Part shown: positions 26,501 to 42,102 of the stretch, piece after piece | Layout of the letters: every line of letters starts with the position of its first letter | Position numbering within the stretch: position 1 is the first letter of the stretch | Source of the DNA: Ptiloglossa arizonensis | Taxonomy: Eukaryota; Arthropoda; Insecta; Hymenoptera; Colletidae | DNA length: 64,000 nucleotides | NCBI RefSeq assembly: GCF_051014685.1 | Contig: NW_027479531.1 | Span: forward strand, 1-64,000 | Reading direction: 5' to 3' | The notes under the pieces: generated by a model | What the model was told of the DNA's origin: nothing | The model's database searches: none | Seen by the model: only the letters and a program-made list of their open reading frames with translations | Position numbers and translations under genes: made by a program

Positions 26501-29500
26501 ATACGTTATACGTCATAGGTTATACGTTATACATTATACGTTATACGTTATACGTTATACGTTATACGTTATACGTTATACGTTATACGTTATACGTTAT
26601 ACGTTATACGTCATACGTTATACGTTATACGTTATACGTTATACGTTATACGTTATACGTTATACGTTATACGTTATACGTTATACGTTATACGTTATAC
26701 GTTATACGTTATACGTTATACGTTATACGTTATACGTTATACGTTATACGTTATACGTTATACGTTATACGTTATACGTTATACGTTATACGTTATACGT
26801 TATACGTTATACGTTATACGTTATACGTTATACGTTATACGTTATACGTTATACGTTATACGTTATACGTTATACGTTAAACGTTATACGTTATACGTCA
26901 TAGGTTATACGTTATAAGTTATACGTTATACGGTATACGTAATATGTAATACGTTAGACGTTATACGTTATACGTTATACGTTATACGTTATACGTTAAA
27001 CGTTATACGTTATACGTCATAGGTTATACGTTATAAGTTATACGTTATACGGTATACGTAATATGTAATACGTTAGACGTTATACGTTATACGTTATACG
27101 TTATACGTTATACGGTATACGTTATACGTTATACGTTATACGTCATAGGTTATACGTTATACGTTATACGTTATACAATGTACGTTAAACGTTATACGTT
27201 ATACGTTAAACGTTATACGTTATACGTTATACGTTATACGTTATACGTTATACGTTATACGTTATACGTCATAGGTTATACGTTATACGTTATACGTTAT
27301 ACGTTGTACGTTACACGTAATACGTCATACGTTATACGTTATACGTTATACGTTATACGTTATACGTTATACGTTATACGTTATACGTTATACGTTATAC
27401 GTTATACGTTATACTTTATAGGTTATACGTTATACGTTATACGTTATACGTTATACGTTATACGTTATACGTTATACGTTATACGTTATACGTTATACGT
27501 TATACGTTATAGGTTATACGTTATACGTTATACGTTATACGTTATACGTTATACGTTATACGTTATACGTTATACGTTATACGTTATACGTTATGCGTTA
27601 TACGTTATAAGTTATACGTTATACGTTATACGTCATAGGTTATACGTTATACATTATACGTTATACGTTATACGTTATACGTTATACGTTATACGTTATA
27701 CGTTATACGTTATACGTTATACGTTATACGTCATACGTTATACGTTATACGTTATACGTTATACGTTATACGTTATACGTTATACGTTATACGTTATACG
27801 TTATACGTTATACGTTATACGTTATACGTTATACGTTATACGTTATACGTTATACGTTATACGTTATACGTTATACGTTATACGTTATACGTTATACGTT
27901 ATACGTTATACGTTATACGTTATACGTTATACGTTATACGTTATACGTTATACGTTATACGTTATACGTTATACGTTATACGTTATACGTTATACGTTAA
28001 ACGTTATACGTTATACGTCATAGGTTATACGTTATAAGTTATACGTTATACGGTATACGTAATATGTAATACGTTAGACGTTATACGTTATACGTTATAC
28101 GTTATACGTTATACGTTAAACGTTATACGTTATACGTCATAGGTTATACGTTATAAGTTATACGTTATACGGTATACGTAATATGTAATACGTTAGACGT
28201 TATACGTTATACGTTATACGTTATACGTTATACGTTATACGTTATACGTTATACGTTATACGTTATACGTTATACGTTATACGTCATACGTTATACGTTA
28301 TACGTTATACGTTATACGTTATACGTTATACGTTATACGTTATACGTTATACGTCATAGGTTATACGTTATACGTTATACGTTATACGTTGTACGTTACA
28401 CGTAATACGTCATACGTTATACGTTATACGTTATACGTTATACGTTATACGTTATACGTTATACGTTATACGTTATACGTTATACTTTATAGGTTATACG
28501 TTATACGTTGTACGTTATACGTTATACGTTATACGTTATACGTTATACGTTATACGTTATACGTTATACGTTATACGTTATAGGTTATACGTTATACGTT
28601 ATACGTTATACGTTATACGTTATACGTTATACGTTATACGTTATACGTTATACGTTATACGTTATGCGTTATACGTTATAAGTTATACGTTATACGTTAT
28701 ACGTCATAGGTTATACGTTATACATTATACGTTATACGTTATACGTTATACGTTATACGTTATACGTTATACGTTATACGTTATACGTTATACGTTATAC
28801 GTCATACGTTATACGTTATACGTTATACGTTATACGTTATACGTTATACGTTATACGTTATACGTTATACGTTATACGTTATACGTTATACGTTATACGT
28901 TATACGTTATACGTTATACGTTATACGTTATACGTTATACGTTATACGTTATACGTTATACGTTATACGTTATACGTTATACGTTATACGGTATACGTAA
29001 TATGTAATACGTTAGACGTTATACGTTATACGTTATACGTTATACGTTATACGTTATACGTTATACGTTATACGTTATACGTTATACGTTATACGTTATA
29101 CGTCATACGTTATACGTTATACGTTATACGTTATACGTTATACGTTATACGTTATACGTTATACGTTATACGTCATAGGTTATACGTTATACGTTATACG
29201 TTATACGTTGTACGTTACACGTAATACGTCATACGTTATACGTTATACGTTATACGTTATACGTTATACGTTATACGTTATACGTTATACGTTATACGTT
29301 ATACGTTATACGTTATACGTTATACGTTATACGTTATACGTTATACGTTATACGTTATACGTTATACGTTATACGTTATACGTTATACGTTATACGATAT
29401 ACGTCATACGTTATACGTTATACGTTATACGTTATACGTTATACGTTATACGTTATACGTCATAGGTTATACGTTATACGTTATACGTTATACGTTGTAC

Positions 29501-31851
29501 GTTACACGTAATACGTCATACGTTATACGTTATACGTTATACGTTATACGTTATACGTTATACGTTATACGTTATACGTTATACGTTATACGTTATACGT
29601 TATACTTTATAGGTTATACGTTATACGTTATACGTTATACGTTATACGTTATACGTTATACGTTATACGTTATACGTTATACGTTATACGTTATACGTTA
29701 TACGTTATACGTTATACGTTATACGTTATACGTTATACGTTATACGTTATACGTTATACGTTATACGTTATACGTTATACGTTATACGTTATACGTAATG
29801 CGTTATACGTTATAAGTTATACGTTATACGTTATACGTCATAGGTTATACGTTATACATTATACGTTATACGTTATACGTTATACGTTATACGTTATACG
29901 TTATACGTCATACGTTATACGTCATACGTTATACGTCATACGTTATACGTTATACGTTATACGTTATACGTTATACGTTATACGTTATACGTTATACGTT
30001 ATACGTTATACGTTATACGTTATACGTTATACGTTATACGTTATACGTTATACGTTATACGTTATACGTTATACGTTATACGTTACACGTTATACGTTAT
30101 ACGTTATACGTTATACGTTATACGTTATACGTTATACGTTATACGTTATACGTTAAACGTTATACGTTATACGTTATACGTTATACGTTAAACGTTATAC
30201 GCTATACGTTATACGTTATACGTTATACGTTATACGTTATACGTTATACGTTATACGTTATACGTTATACGTTATACGTTATACGTTATACGTTATACGT
30301 TATACGTTATACGTTATACGCTATACGTTATACGTTATACGTTATACGTTATACGTTATGCGGTATACGTTATACGTTATACGTGTTACGTCATCCGTTA
30401 TACGTTATACGTTATACGTTATACGTAATGCGTTATCCGTTATACGTTATACGTTATCCGTTATACGTTATACGTTATACGTTACACGTTATACGTTATA
30501 CGTTATACGTTATACGTTATACGTTATACGTTATACGTTATACGTTATACGTTATACGTTATACGTTATACGTTATACGTTATACGTTATACGTTATACG
30601 TTATACGTTATACGTTATACGTTATACGTTATACGTTATACGCTATACGTTATACGTTATACGTTATACGTTATACGTTATACGTTATACGTTATACGTT
30701 ATACGTTATACGTTATACGTTATACGTTATACGTTATACGTCATACGTTATACGTTATACGTTATACGTTATACGTTATACGTTATACGTTATACGTTAT
30801 ACGTTATACGTTATCCGTTATACGTTATGCGTTATACGTTATACGTTATACGTTATACGTTATACGTTATACGTTATACGTTATACGTTATACGTTATAC
30901 GTTATACGTAATACGTTATACGTTATACGTTATACGTTATACGTTATACGTTATACGTTATACGTTATACGTTATACGTTATACGTTATACGTTATACGT
31001 TATACGTTATACGTTATACGTTATACGTTATACGTTATACGTTATACGTTATACCTTATACGTTATACGTTATACGTTATACGTTATACGTCATACGTTA
31101 TACGTTATACGTTATACGTTATACGTTATACGTTATACGTTATACGTTATACGTTATACGTTATACGTTATACGTTATACGTTATACGTTATACGTTATA
31201 CGTTATACGTTATACGTTATACGTTATACGTCATAGGTTATACGTTATACGTTATACGTTATACGTTGTACGTTACACGTAATACGTCATACGTTATACG
31301 TTATACGTTATACGTTATACGTTATACGTTATACGTTATACGTTATACGTTGTACTTTATAGGTTATACGTTATACGTTATACGTTATACGTTATACGTT
31401 ATACGTTATACGTTATACGTTATACGTTATACGTTATACGTTATACGTTATACGTTATACGTTATACGTTATACGTTATACGTTATACGTTATACGTTAT
31501 ACGTTATACGTTATACCTTATACGTTATACGTTATACGTTATACGTTACACGTCATACGTTATACGTTATACGTTATACTTCATAGGTCTTACGTTATAC
31601 GATATACATTATACGGTATACGTAATATGTAATACGTTATACGTTATACGTTATATGTTGTACGTTATACGTTATACGTTATACGTTATATGTTATACAA
31701 TATACGTTATACGTTATACGTTATACGTTATACGTTATACGTTATACGTTATACGTTATACGTTATACGTTATACGTTATACGTTATACGTTATACGTTA
31801 TACGTTATACGTTATACGTTATACGTTATACGTTATACGTTATACGTTATA
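23573..31851 (+). repeat. Higher-order satellite unit, copy 2 (8279 bp)
   Basis: The variant-monomer landmarks of 15834-23572 recur in order: cassette A near 23727, 24311 and 24857, cassette B near 25645, and the CGTATAGATTATA monomer near 25945. Offsets are 7739 at the start and 7725 from 17079/24804 onwards, so two monomers were lost or gained between. The copy is longer because it holds an internal 1120-bp tandem duplication (about 25950-27070 and 27070-28190). Empty equivalents of the retrozyme site are at 26672-26675 and 27792-27795. Confidence 0.87.
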
Positions 31852-34800
31852 CGTCATAGGTTATACGTTATAAGTTATACGTTATACGGTATACGTAGTA
31901 TGTAATACGTTAGACGTTATACGTTATACGTTATACGTTATACGTTATACGTTATATGTTATACGTTATACGTTACACGTTATACGTTATACGTTATACG
32001 TTATACTTCATAGGTCTTACGTTATACGATATACATTATACGGTATACGTAATATGTAATACGTTATACGTTATACGTTATATGTTGTACGTTATACGTT
32101 ATACGTTATACGTTATATGTTATACAATATACGTTATACGTTATACGTTATACGTTATACGTTATACGTTATACGTTATACGTTATACGTTATACGTTAT
32201 ACGTTATACGTTATACGTTATACGTTATACGTTATACGTTATACGTTATACGTTATACGTTATACGTTATACGTTATACGTTATACGTTATACGTTATAC
32301 GTTATACGTTATACGTTATACGTTATACGTTATACGTTATACGTTATCCGTTATACGTTATCCGTTATACGTTATGCGTTATACGTTATACGTTATACGT
32401 TATACGTTATACGTTATACGTTATACGTTATACGTTATACGTTATACGTTATACGTTATACGTTATACGTTATACGTTATACGTTATACGTTATACGTTA
32501 TACGTTATATGTTATACGTTATACGTTACACGTTATACGTTATACGTTATACGTTATACTTCATAGGTCTTACGTTATACGATATACATTATACGGTATA
32601 CGTAATGTGTAATACGTTATACGTTATACGTTATATGTTGTACGTTATACGTTATACGTTATACGTTATACGTTATACGTTCTACTTTATACGTTATACG
32701 TTATACGTTATAGGTTATACGTTATACGTTATACGTCATAGGTTATACGTTATACGTTATACGTTATACGTTATACGTTATACGTTATACGTTATACGGT
32801 ATACATTATACGTTATACGTTATACGTCATAGGTTATACGTTATACGTTATACGTTATACAATATACGTTATACGATATACGTTATACGCTATACGTTAT
32901 ACGTTATACGTTATACGTTATACGTTATACGTTAAACGTTATACGTTATACGTCATAGGTTATACGTTATAAGTTATACGTTATACGGTATACGTAATAT
33001 GTAATACGTTAGACGTTATACGTTATACGTTATACGTTATACGTTATACGTTATATGTTATACGTTATACGTTACACGTTATACGTTATACGTTATACGT
33101 TATACTTCATAGGTCTTACGTTATACGATATACATTATACGGTATACGTAATATGTAATACGTTATACGTTATACGTTATATGTTGTACGTTATACGTTA
33201 TACGTTATACGTTATACGTTATACAATATACGTTATACGTTATACGTTATACGTTATACGTTATACGTTATACGTTATACGTTAAACGTTATACGTTATA
33301 CGTCATAGGTTATACGTTATAAGTTATACGTTATACGGTATACGTAATATGTAATACGTTAGACGTTATACGTTATACGTTATACGTTATACGTTATACG
33401 TTATATGTTATACGTTATACGTTATACGTTATACGTTATACGTTGTACTTTATACGTTATACGTTATACGTTATAGGTTATACGTTATACGTTATACGTA
33501 TAGATTATACGTTATACGTTATACGTTATACGTTATACGTTATACGGTATACGTTATACGTTATACGTTATACGTCATAGGTTATACGTTATACGTTATA
33601 CGTTATACAATGTACGTTAAACGTTATACGTTATACGTTATACGTTATACGATATACGTTATACGTTATACGTTATACGTTATACGTTATACGTTATACG
33701 TTATACGTCATAGGTTATACGTTATACGTTATACGTTATACGATATACGTTATACGTTATACGTTATACGTTATACGTTATACGTTATACGTTATACGTT
33801 ATACGTTATACGTTGTACTTTATACGTTATACGTTATACGTTATACGTTATACGTTATACGTTATGCGGTATACGTTATACGTTATACGTGTTACGTCAT
33901 CCGTTATACGTTATACGTTATACGTTAAACGTAATGCGTTATCCGTTATACGTTATACGTTATCCGTTATACGTTGTACGTTATACGTTACACGTTATAC
34001 GTTATACGTTATACGTTATACGTTATACGTTATACGGTATACGTAATATGTAATACGTTAGACGTTATACGTTATACGTTATACGTTATACGTTGTACGT
34101 TATATGTTATACGTTATACGTTATACGTTATACGTTATACGTTGTACTTTATACGTTATACGTTATACGTTATAGGTTATACGTTATACGTTATACGTAT
34201 AGATTATACGTTATACGTTATACGTTATACGTTATACGTTATACGGTATACGTTATACGTTATACGTTATACGTCATAGGTTATACGTTATACGTTATAC
34301 GTTATACAATGTACGTTAAACGTTATACGTTATACGTTAAACGTTATACGTTATACGTTATACGTTATACGTTATACGTTATACGTTATACGTTATACGT
34401 CATAGGTTATACGTTATACGTTATACGTTATACGTTGTACGTTACACGTAATACGTCATACGTTATACGTTATACGTTATACGTTATACGTTATACGTTA
34501 TACGTTATACGTTATACGTTATACGTTATACGTTATACGTTATACTTTATAGGTTATACGTTATACGTTATACGTTATACGTTATACGTTATACGTTATA
34601 CGTTATACGTTATACGTTATACGTTATACGTTATACGTTATAGGTTATACGTTATACGTTATACGTTATACGTTATACGTTATACGTTATACGTTATACG
34701 TTATACGTTATACGTTATACGTTATGCGTTATACGTTATAAGTTATACGTTATACGTTATACGTCATAGGTTATACGTTATACATTATACGTTATACGTT

Positions 34801-37112
34801 ATACGTTATACGTTATACGTTATACGTTATACGTTATACGTTATACGTTATACGTTATACGTCATACGTTATACGTTATACGTTATACGTTATACGTTAT
34901 ACGTTATACGTTATACGTTATACGTTATACGTTATACGTTATACGTTATACGTTATACGTTATACGTTATACGTTATACGTTATACGTTATACGTTATAC
35001 GTTATACGTTATACGTTATACGTTATACGTTATACGTTATACGTTATACGTTATACGTTATACGTTATACGTTATACGTTATACGTTATACGTTATACGT
35101 TATACGTTATACGTTATACGTTATACGTTAAACGTTATACGTTATACGTCATAGGTTATACGTTATAAGTTATACGTTATACGGTATACGTAATATGTAA
35201 TACGTTAGACGTTATACGTTATACGTTATACGTTATACGTTATACGTTAAACGTTATACGTTATACGTCATAGGTTATACGTTATAAGTTATACGTTATA
35301 CGGTATACGTAATATGTAATACGTTAGACGTTATACGTTATACGTTATACGTTATACGTTATACGTTATATGTTATACGTTATACGTTACACGTTATACG
35401 TTATACGTTATACGTTATACTTCATAGGTCTTACGTTATACGATATACATTATACGGTATACGTAATATGTAATACGTTATACGTTATACGTTATATGTT
35501 GTACGTTATACGTTATACGTTATACGTTATACGTTATACAATATACGTTATACGTTATACGTTATACGTTATACGTTATACGTTATACGTTAAACGTTAT
35601 ACGTTATACGTCATAGGTTATACGTTATAAGTTATACGTTATACGGTATACGTAATATGTAATACGTTAGACGTTATACGTTATACGTTATACGTTATAC
35701 GTTATACGTTATATGTTATACGTTATACGTTATACGTTATACGTTATACGTTGTACTTTATACGTTATACGTTATACGTTATAGGTTATACGTTATACGT
35801 TATACGTATAGATTATACGTTATACGTTATACGTTATACGTTATACGTTATACGGTATACGTTATACGTTATACGTTATACGTTATACGTCATAGGTTAT
35901 ACGTTATACGTTATACGTTATACAATGTACGTTAAACGTTATACGTTATACGTTATACGTTATACGTTATACGTTATACGTTATACGTTATACGTTATAC
36001 GTTATACGTCATAGGTTATACGTTATACGTTATACGTTATACGTTGTACGTTACACGTAATACGTCATACGTTATACGTTATACGTTATACGTTATACGT
36101 TATACGTTATACGTTATACGTTATACGTTATACGTTATACGTTATACTTTATAGGTTATACGTTATACGTTATACGTTATACGTTATACGTTATACGTTA
36201 TACGTTATACGTTATACGTTATACGTTATACGTTATACGTTATACGTTATACGTTATACGTTATACGTTATACGTTATACGTTATACGTTATACGTTATA
36301 CGTTATACGTTATACGTTATACGTTATACGTTATACGTTATACGTTATACGTTATACGTTATACGTTATACGTTATACGTTATACGTTATACGTTATACG
36401 TTATACGTTATACGTTATACGTTATACGTTATACGTCATAGGTTATACGTTATACGTTATACGTTATACGTTGTACGTTACACGTAATACGTCATACGTT
36501 ATACGTTATACGTTATACGTTATACGTTATACGTTATACGTTATACGTTATACGTTATACGTCATAGGTTATACGTTATACGTTATACAATATACGTTAT
36601 ACGTTATACGTTATACATTATACGTTATACGTTATACGGTATATGTTATACGTTATACGTTATACGTCATAGGTTATACGTTATACGTTATACGTTATAC
36701 GTTATACGTTATACGTTATACGTTATACGTTATACGTTATACGTTATACGTTATACGTTATACGTTATACGTTATACGTTATACGTTATACGTTATCCGT
36801 TATACGTTATACGTCATAGGTTATACGTTATACGTTATACGTTACACAATATACGTTAAACGTTATACGTTATACTTTATAAGTTATACGTTATACGTTA
36901 TACGTTATACGTTATACGTTATACGTTATACGTTATACGTTATACGTTATACGGTATACGTTATACGTTATACGTTATACGTTATACGTCATAGGTTATA
37001 CGTTATACGTTATACGTTATACAATATACGTTATACGTTATACGTTATACGTTATACGTTATACGTTATACGTTATACGTTATACGTTATACGTTATACG
37101 TTATACGTTATA
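31852..37112 (+). repeat. Higher-order satellite unit, copy 3 (partial)
   Basis: The unit starts again at 31852 (offset 8279 from copy 2) and follows the same landmark order to about 35340 (33055, 33813 and 34093 match 24804, 25569 and 25842). The retrozyme site equivalent at 34923-34926 is empty. After that the order changes: a further cassette A lies at about 35420, then a near-pure run of some 280 bp at 36155-36435, then a transition to the 5.0-kb duplicated block. No unique sequence is present. Confidence 0.85.
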
Positions 37113-40100
37113 CGTCATAGGTTATACGTTATACGTTATACGTTATACGTTGTACGTTACACGTAATACGTCATATAGTACGTTATACGTTATACGTTAT
37201 ACGTTATACGTTATACGTTATACGTTATACGTTATACGTTGTACTTTATAGGTTATATGTTATACGTTATACGTTATACGTTGTACGTTATACAATATAC
37301 GTTATACGTTATACGTTATACGTTATACGTTATACGTTATACGTTATACGGTATACATTATACGTTATACGTTATACGTCATAGGTTATACGTTATACGT
37401 TATACGTTATACAATATACGTTATACGTTATACGTTATACGTTATACGTTATACGGTATACGTTATACGTTATACGTTATACGTCATAGGTTATACGTTA
37501 TACGTTATACGTTATACAATATACGTTATACGTTATACGTTATACGTTATACGTTATACGTTATACGTTATACGTTATACGTTATACGTTGTACGTTATA
37601 CGTCATAGGTTATACGTTATACGTTATACGTTATACGTTGTACGTTACACGTAATACGTCATATAGTACGTTATACGTTATACGTTATACGTTATACGTT
37701 ATACGTTATACGTTATACGTTATACGTTGTACTTTATAGGTTATACGTTATACGTTATACGTTATACGTTATACGTTATACGTTATACGTTATACGTTAT
37801 ACGTTATACGTTATACGTTATACGTTATACGTTATACGTTATACGTTATACGTTATACGTTATACGTTATACGTTATACGTTCTACGTTATACGTTATAC
37901 GTTATACGTTATAGGTTATACGTTATACGTTATACGTTATACGTTATGCGTTATACGTTATACGTTATACGTTATACGTTATACGTTATACGTTAAACGT
38001 TATTCGTTATACGTCATAGGTTATACGTTATAAGTTATACGTTATACGTTATACGTAATATGTAATACGTTAGACGTTATACGTTATACGTTATACGTTA
38101 TACGTTATACGTTATACGTTATATGTTATACTTTATACGTTACACGTTATACGTTATACGTTATACGTTATACGTTACACGTTATACGTTATACGTTATA
38201 CGTTATATAATACGTTATACGTTATACGTTATATAATACGTTATACGTTATACGTTATACTTCATAGGTCTTACGTTATACGATATACATTATACGGTAT
38301 ACGTAATATGTAATACGTTATACGTTATACGTTATATGTTGTACGTTATACGTTATACGTTATACGTTATACGTTATACGTTATACGTTATACGTTATAC
38401 GTTATACGTTATACGTTAGACGTTATACGTTATACGTTATACGTTATACGTTATACGTTATACGTTACACGTTATACGTTATACGTTATACGTTATACGT
38501 TATACGTTATACGTTATACGTTATATGTTGTACGTTATACGTTATACGTTATACGTTATACGTTATACAATATACGTTATACGTTATACGTTATACGTTA
38601 TACGTTGTACTTTATACGTTATACGTTATACGTTATAGGTTATACGTTATACGTTATACGTATAGATTATAAGTTATACGTTATACGTTATACGTTATAC
38701 GTTATACGGTATACGTTATACGTTACACGTAATACGTTACACGTTATACGTTATACGTTATACGCTATACGTTATACGTTATACGTTATACGTTATACGT
38801 TATACGTTATGCGGTATACGTTATACGTTATACGTGTTACGTCATCCGTTATACGTTATACGTTATACGTTATACGTAATGCGTTATCCGTTATACGTTA
38901 TACGTTATCCGTTATACGTTATACGTTATACGTTATACGTTATACGTTATACGTTATACGTTATACGTTATACGTTATACGTTATACGTTATACGTTACA
39001 CGTAATACGTTACACGTTATACGTTATACGTTATACGCTATACGTTATACGTTATACGTTATACGTTATACGTTATACGTTATGCGGTATACGTTATACG
39101 TTATACGTGTTACGTCATCCGTTATACGTTATACGCTATACGTTATACGTAATGCTTTATCCGTTATACGTTATACGTTATCCGTTATACGTTATACGGT
39201 ATACGTTACACGTTATACGTTATACGTTATACGTTATACGTTATACGTTATACGTTATACGTTATACGTTATACGTTATACGTTATACGTTATACGTTAT
39301 ACGTTATACGTTATACGTTATACGTTATACGTTATACGTTATACGTTATACGTTATACGTTATACGTTATACGTTATACGTTATACGTTATACGTTATGC
39401 GTTAAACGTTATACGTTATACGTTATACGTTATACGTTATACGTTATACGTTATACCTTATACGTTATACGTGATACGTTATACGTTATACGTTATACGT
39501 TATACGTTATACGTTATACGTTATACGTTATTCGTTATACGTTATACGTTATGCGTTATACGTTATACCTTATACGTTATACGTTTTACGTTATATGTTA
39601 TGCGTTATACGTTATACGTTATACGTTATACGTTATACGTTATACGTTATACGTTATACGTTATACGTTAAACGTTATACGTTATACGTTATACGTTATA
39701 CGTTATGCGGTATACGTTATACGTTATACGTGTTACGTCATCCGTTATACGTTATACGTTATACGTTATACGCAATGCGTTATCCGTTATACGTTATACG
39801 TTATCCGTTATACGTTATACGTTATACGTTACACGTTATACGTTACACGTTATACGTTATACGTTATACGTTATACGTTATACGTTATACGTTATACGTT
39901 ATACGTTATACGTTATACGTTATACGTTATACGTTATTCGTTATACGTTATACGTTGTACGTTATACGTTATACGTTATACGTTATACGTTATACGTTAT
40001 ACGTTATACGTTATACGTTATACGTTATACGTTATACGTTATACGTTATACGTTATACGTTATACGTTATATGTTATACGTTATACGTTAAACGTTATAC

Positions 40101-42102
40101 GTTATACGTTATACGTTATACGTTATACGTTATACGTTATGCGGTATACGTTATACGTTATACGTGTTACGTCATCCGTTATACGTTATACGTTATACGT
40201 TATACGCAATGCGTTATCCGTTATACGTTATACGTTATCCGTTATACGTTATACGTTATACGTTACACGTTATACGTTATACGTTATACGTTATACGTTA
40301 TACGTTATACGTTATACGTTATACGTTATACGTTATACGTTATACGTTATACGTTATACGTTATACGTTATACGTTATACGTTATACGTTATACGTTATA
40401 CGTTATACGTTATACGTTATACGTTATACGTTATACGTTATACGTTACACGTTATACGTTACACGTTATACGTTATACGTTATACGCTATACGTTATACG
40501 TTATACGTTATACGTTATACGTTATGCGGTATACGTTATACGTTATACGTGTTACGTCATCCGTTATACGTTATACGTTATACGTTATACGTAATGCGTT
40601 ATCCGTTATACGTTATACGTTATCCGTTATACGTTATACGTTATACGTTACACGTTATACGTTATACGTTATACGTTATACGGTATACGTTATACGTTAT
40701 ACGTGTTACGTCATCCGTTATACGTTATACGTTATACGTTATACGTAATGCTTTATCCGTTATACGTTATACGTTATCCGTTATACGTTATACGGTATAC
40801 GTTACACGTTATACGTTATACGTTATACGTTATACGTTATACGTTATACGTTATACGTTATACGTTATACGTTATACGTTATACGTTATACGTTATACGT
40901 TATACGTTATACGTTATACGTTATACGTTATACGTTATACGTTATACGTTATACGTTATACGTTATACGTTATACGTTATACGTTATACGTTAAACGTTA
41001 TACGTTATACGTTATACGTTATACGTTATACGTTATACGTTATACCTTATACGTTATACGTTATACGTTATACGTTATACGTTATACGTTATACGTTATA
41101 CGTTATACGTTATACGTTATGCGTTATACGTTATACGTTATGCGTTATACGTTATACGTTATACGTTATGCGTTATACGTTATACGTTATGCGTTATACG
41201 TTATACCTTATACGTTATACGTTTTACGTTATATGTTATGCGTTATACGTTATACGTTATACGTTATACGTTATACGTTATACGTTATACGTTATACGTT
41301 AAACGTTATACGTTATACGTTATACGTTATACGTTATGCGGTATACGTTATACGTTATACGTGTTACGTCATCCGTTATACGTTATACGTTATACGTTAT
41401 GCGGTATACGTTATACGTTATACGTGTTACGTCATCCGTTATACGTTATACGTTATACGTTATACGCAATGCGTTATCCGTTATACGTTATACGTTATCC
41501 GTTATACGTTATACGTTATACGTTACACGTTATACGTTACACGTTATACGTTATACGTTATACGTTATACGTTATACGTTATACGTTATACGTTATACGT
41601 TATACGTTATACGTTATACGTTATACGTTATTCGTTATACGTTATACGTTGTACGTTATACGTTATACGTTATACGTTATACGTTATACGTTATACGTTA
41701 TACGTTATACGTTATACGTTATACGTTATACGTTATACGTTATACGTTATACGTTATATGTTATACGTTATACGTTAAACGTTATACGTTATACGTTATA
41801 CGTTATACGTTATACGTTATACGTTATGCGGTATACGTTATACGTTATACGTGTTACGTCATCCGTTATACGTTATACGTTATACGTTATACGCAATGCG
41901 TTATCCGTTATACGTTATACGTTATCCGTTATACGTTATACGTTATACGTTACACGTTATACGTTATACGTTATACGTTATACGTTATACGTTATACGTT
42001 ATACGTTATACGTTATACGTTATACGTTATACGTTATACGTTATACGTTATACGTTATACGTTATACGTTATACGTTATACGTTATACGTTATACGTTAT
42101 AC
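37113..42102 (+). repeat. 5.0-kb tandem duplication of satellite, copy 1
   Basis: Landmarks recur in 42103-47050 at offsets of 4989 (37172 against 42161, and 37727 against 42716), then 4996 (38605/43601, 38834/43830, 39595/44591), then 5003 (41238/46241). Steps of 7 show single-monomer gains. The first 1.6 kb resembles 5334-7420. From about 38700 cassette B takes over. No unique sequence is present. Confidence 0.88.

Noticed and set aside
39595..41778. A 727-codon plus-strand open frame, and dozens like it, reading YTLYVIR repeats
   Set aside because: The frame is stop-free only because the 7-bp unit has no stop in any plus phase. Starts and ends fall on random variants, and overlapping frames give the same peptide. 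Not a gene.
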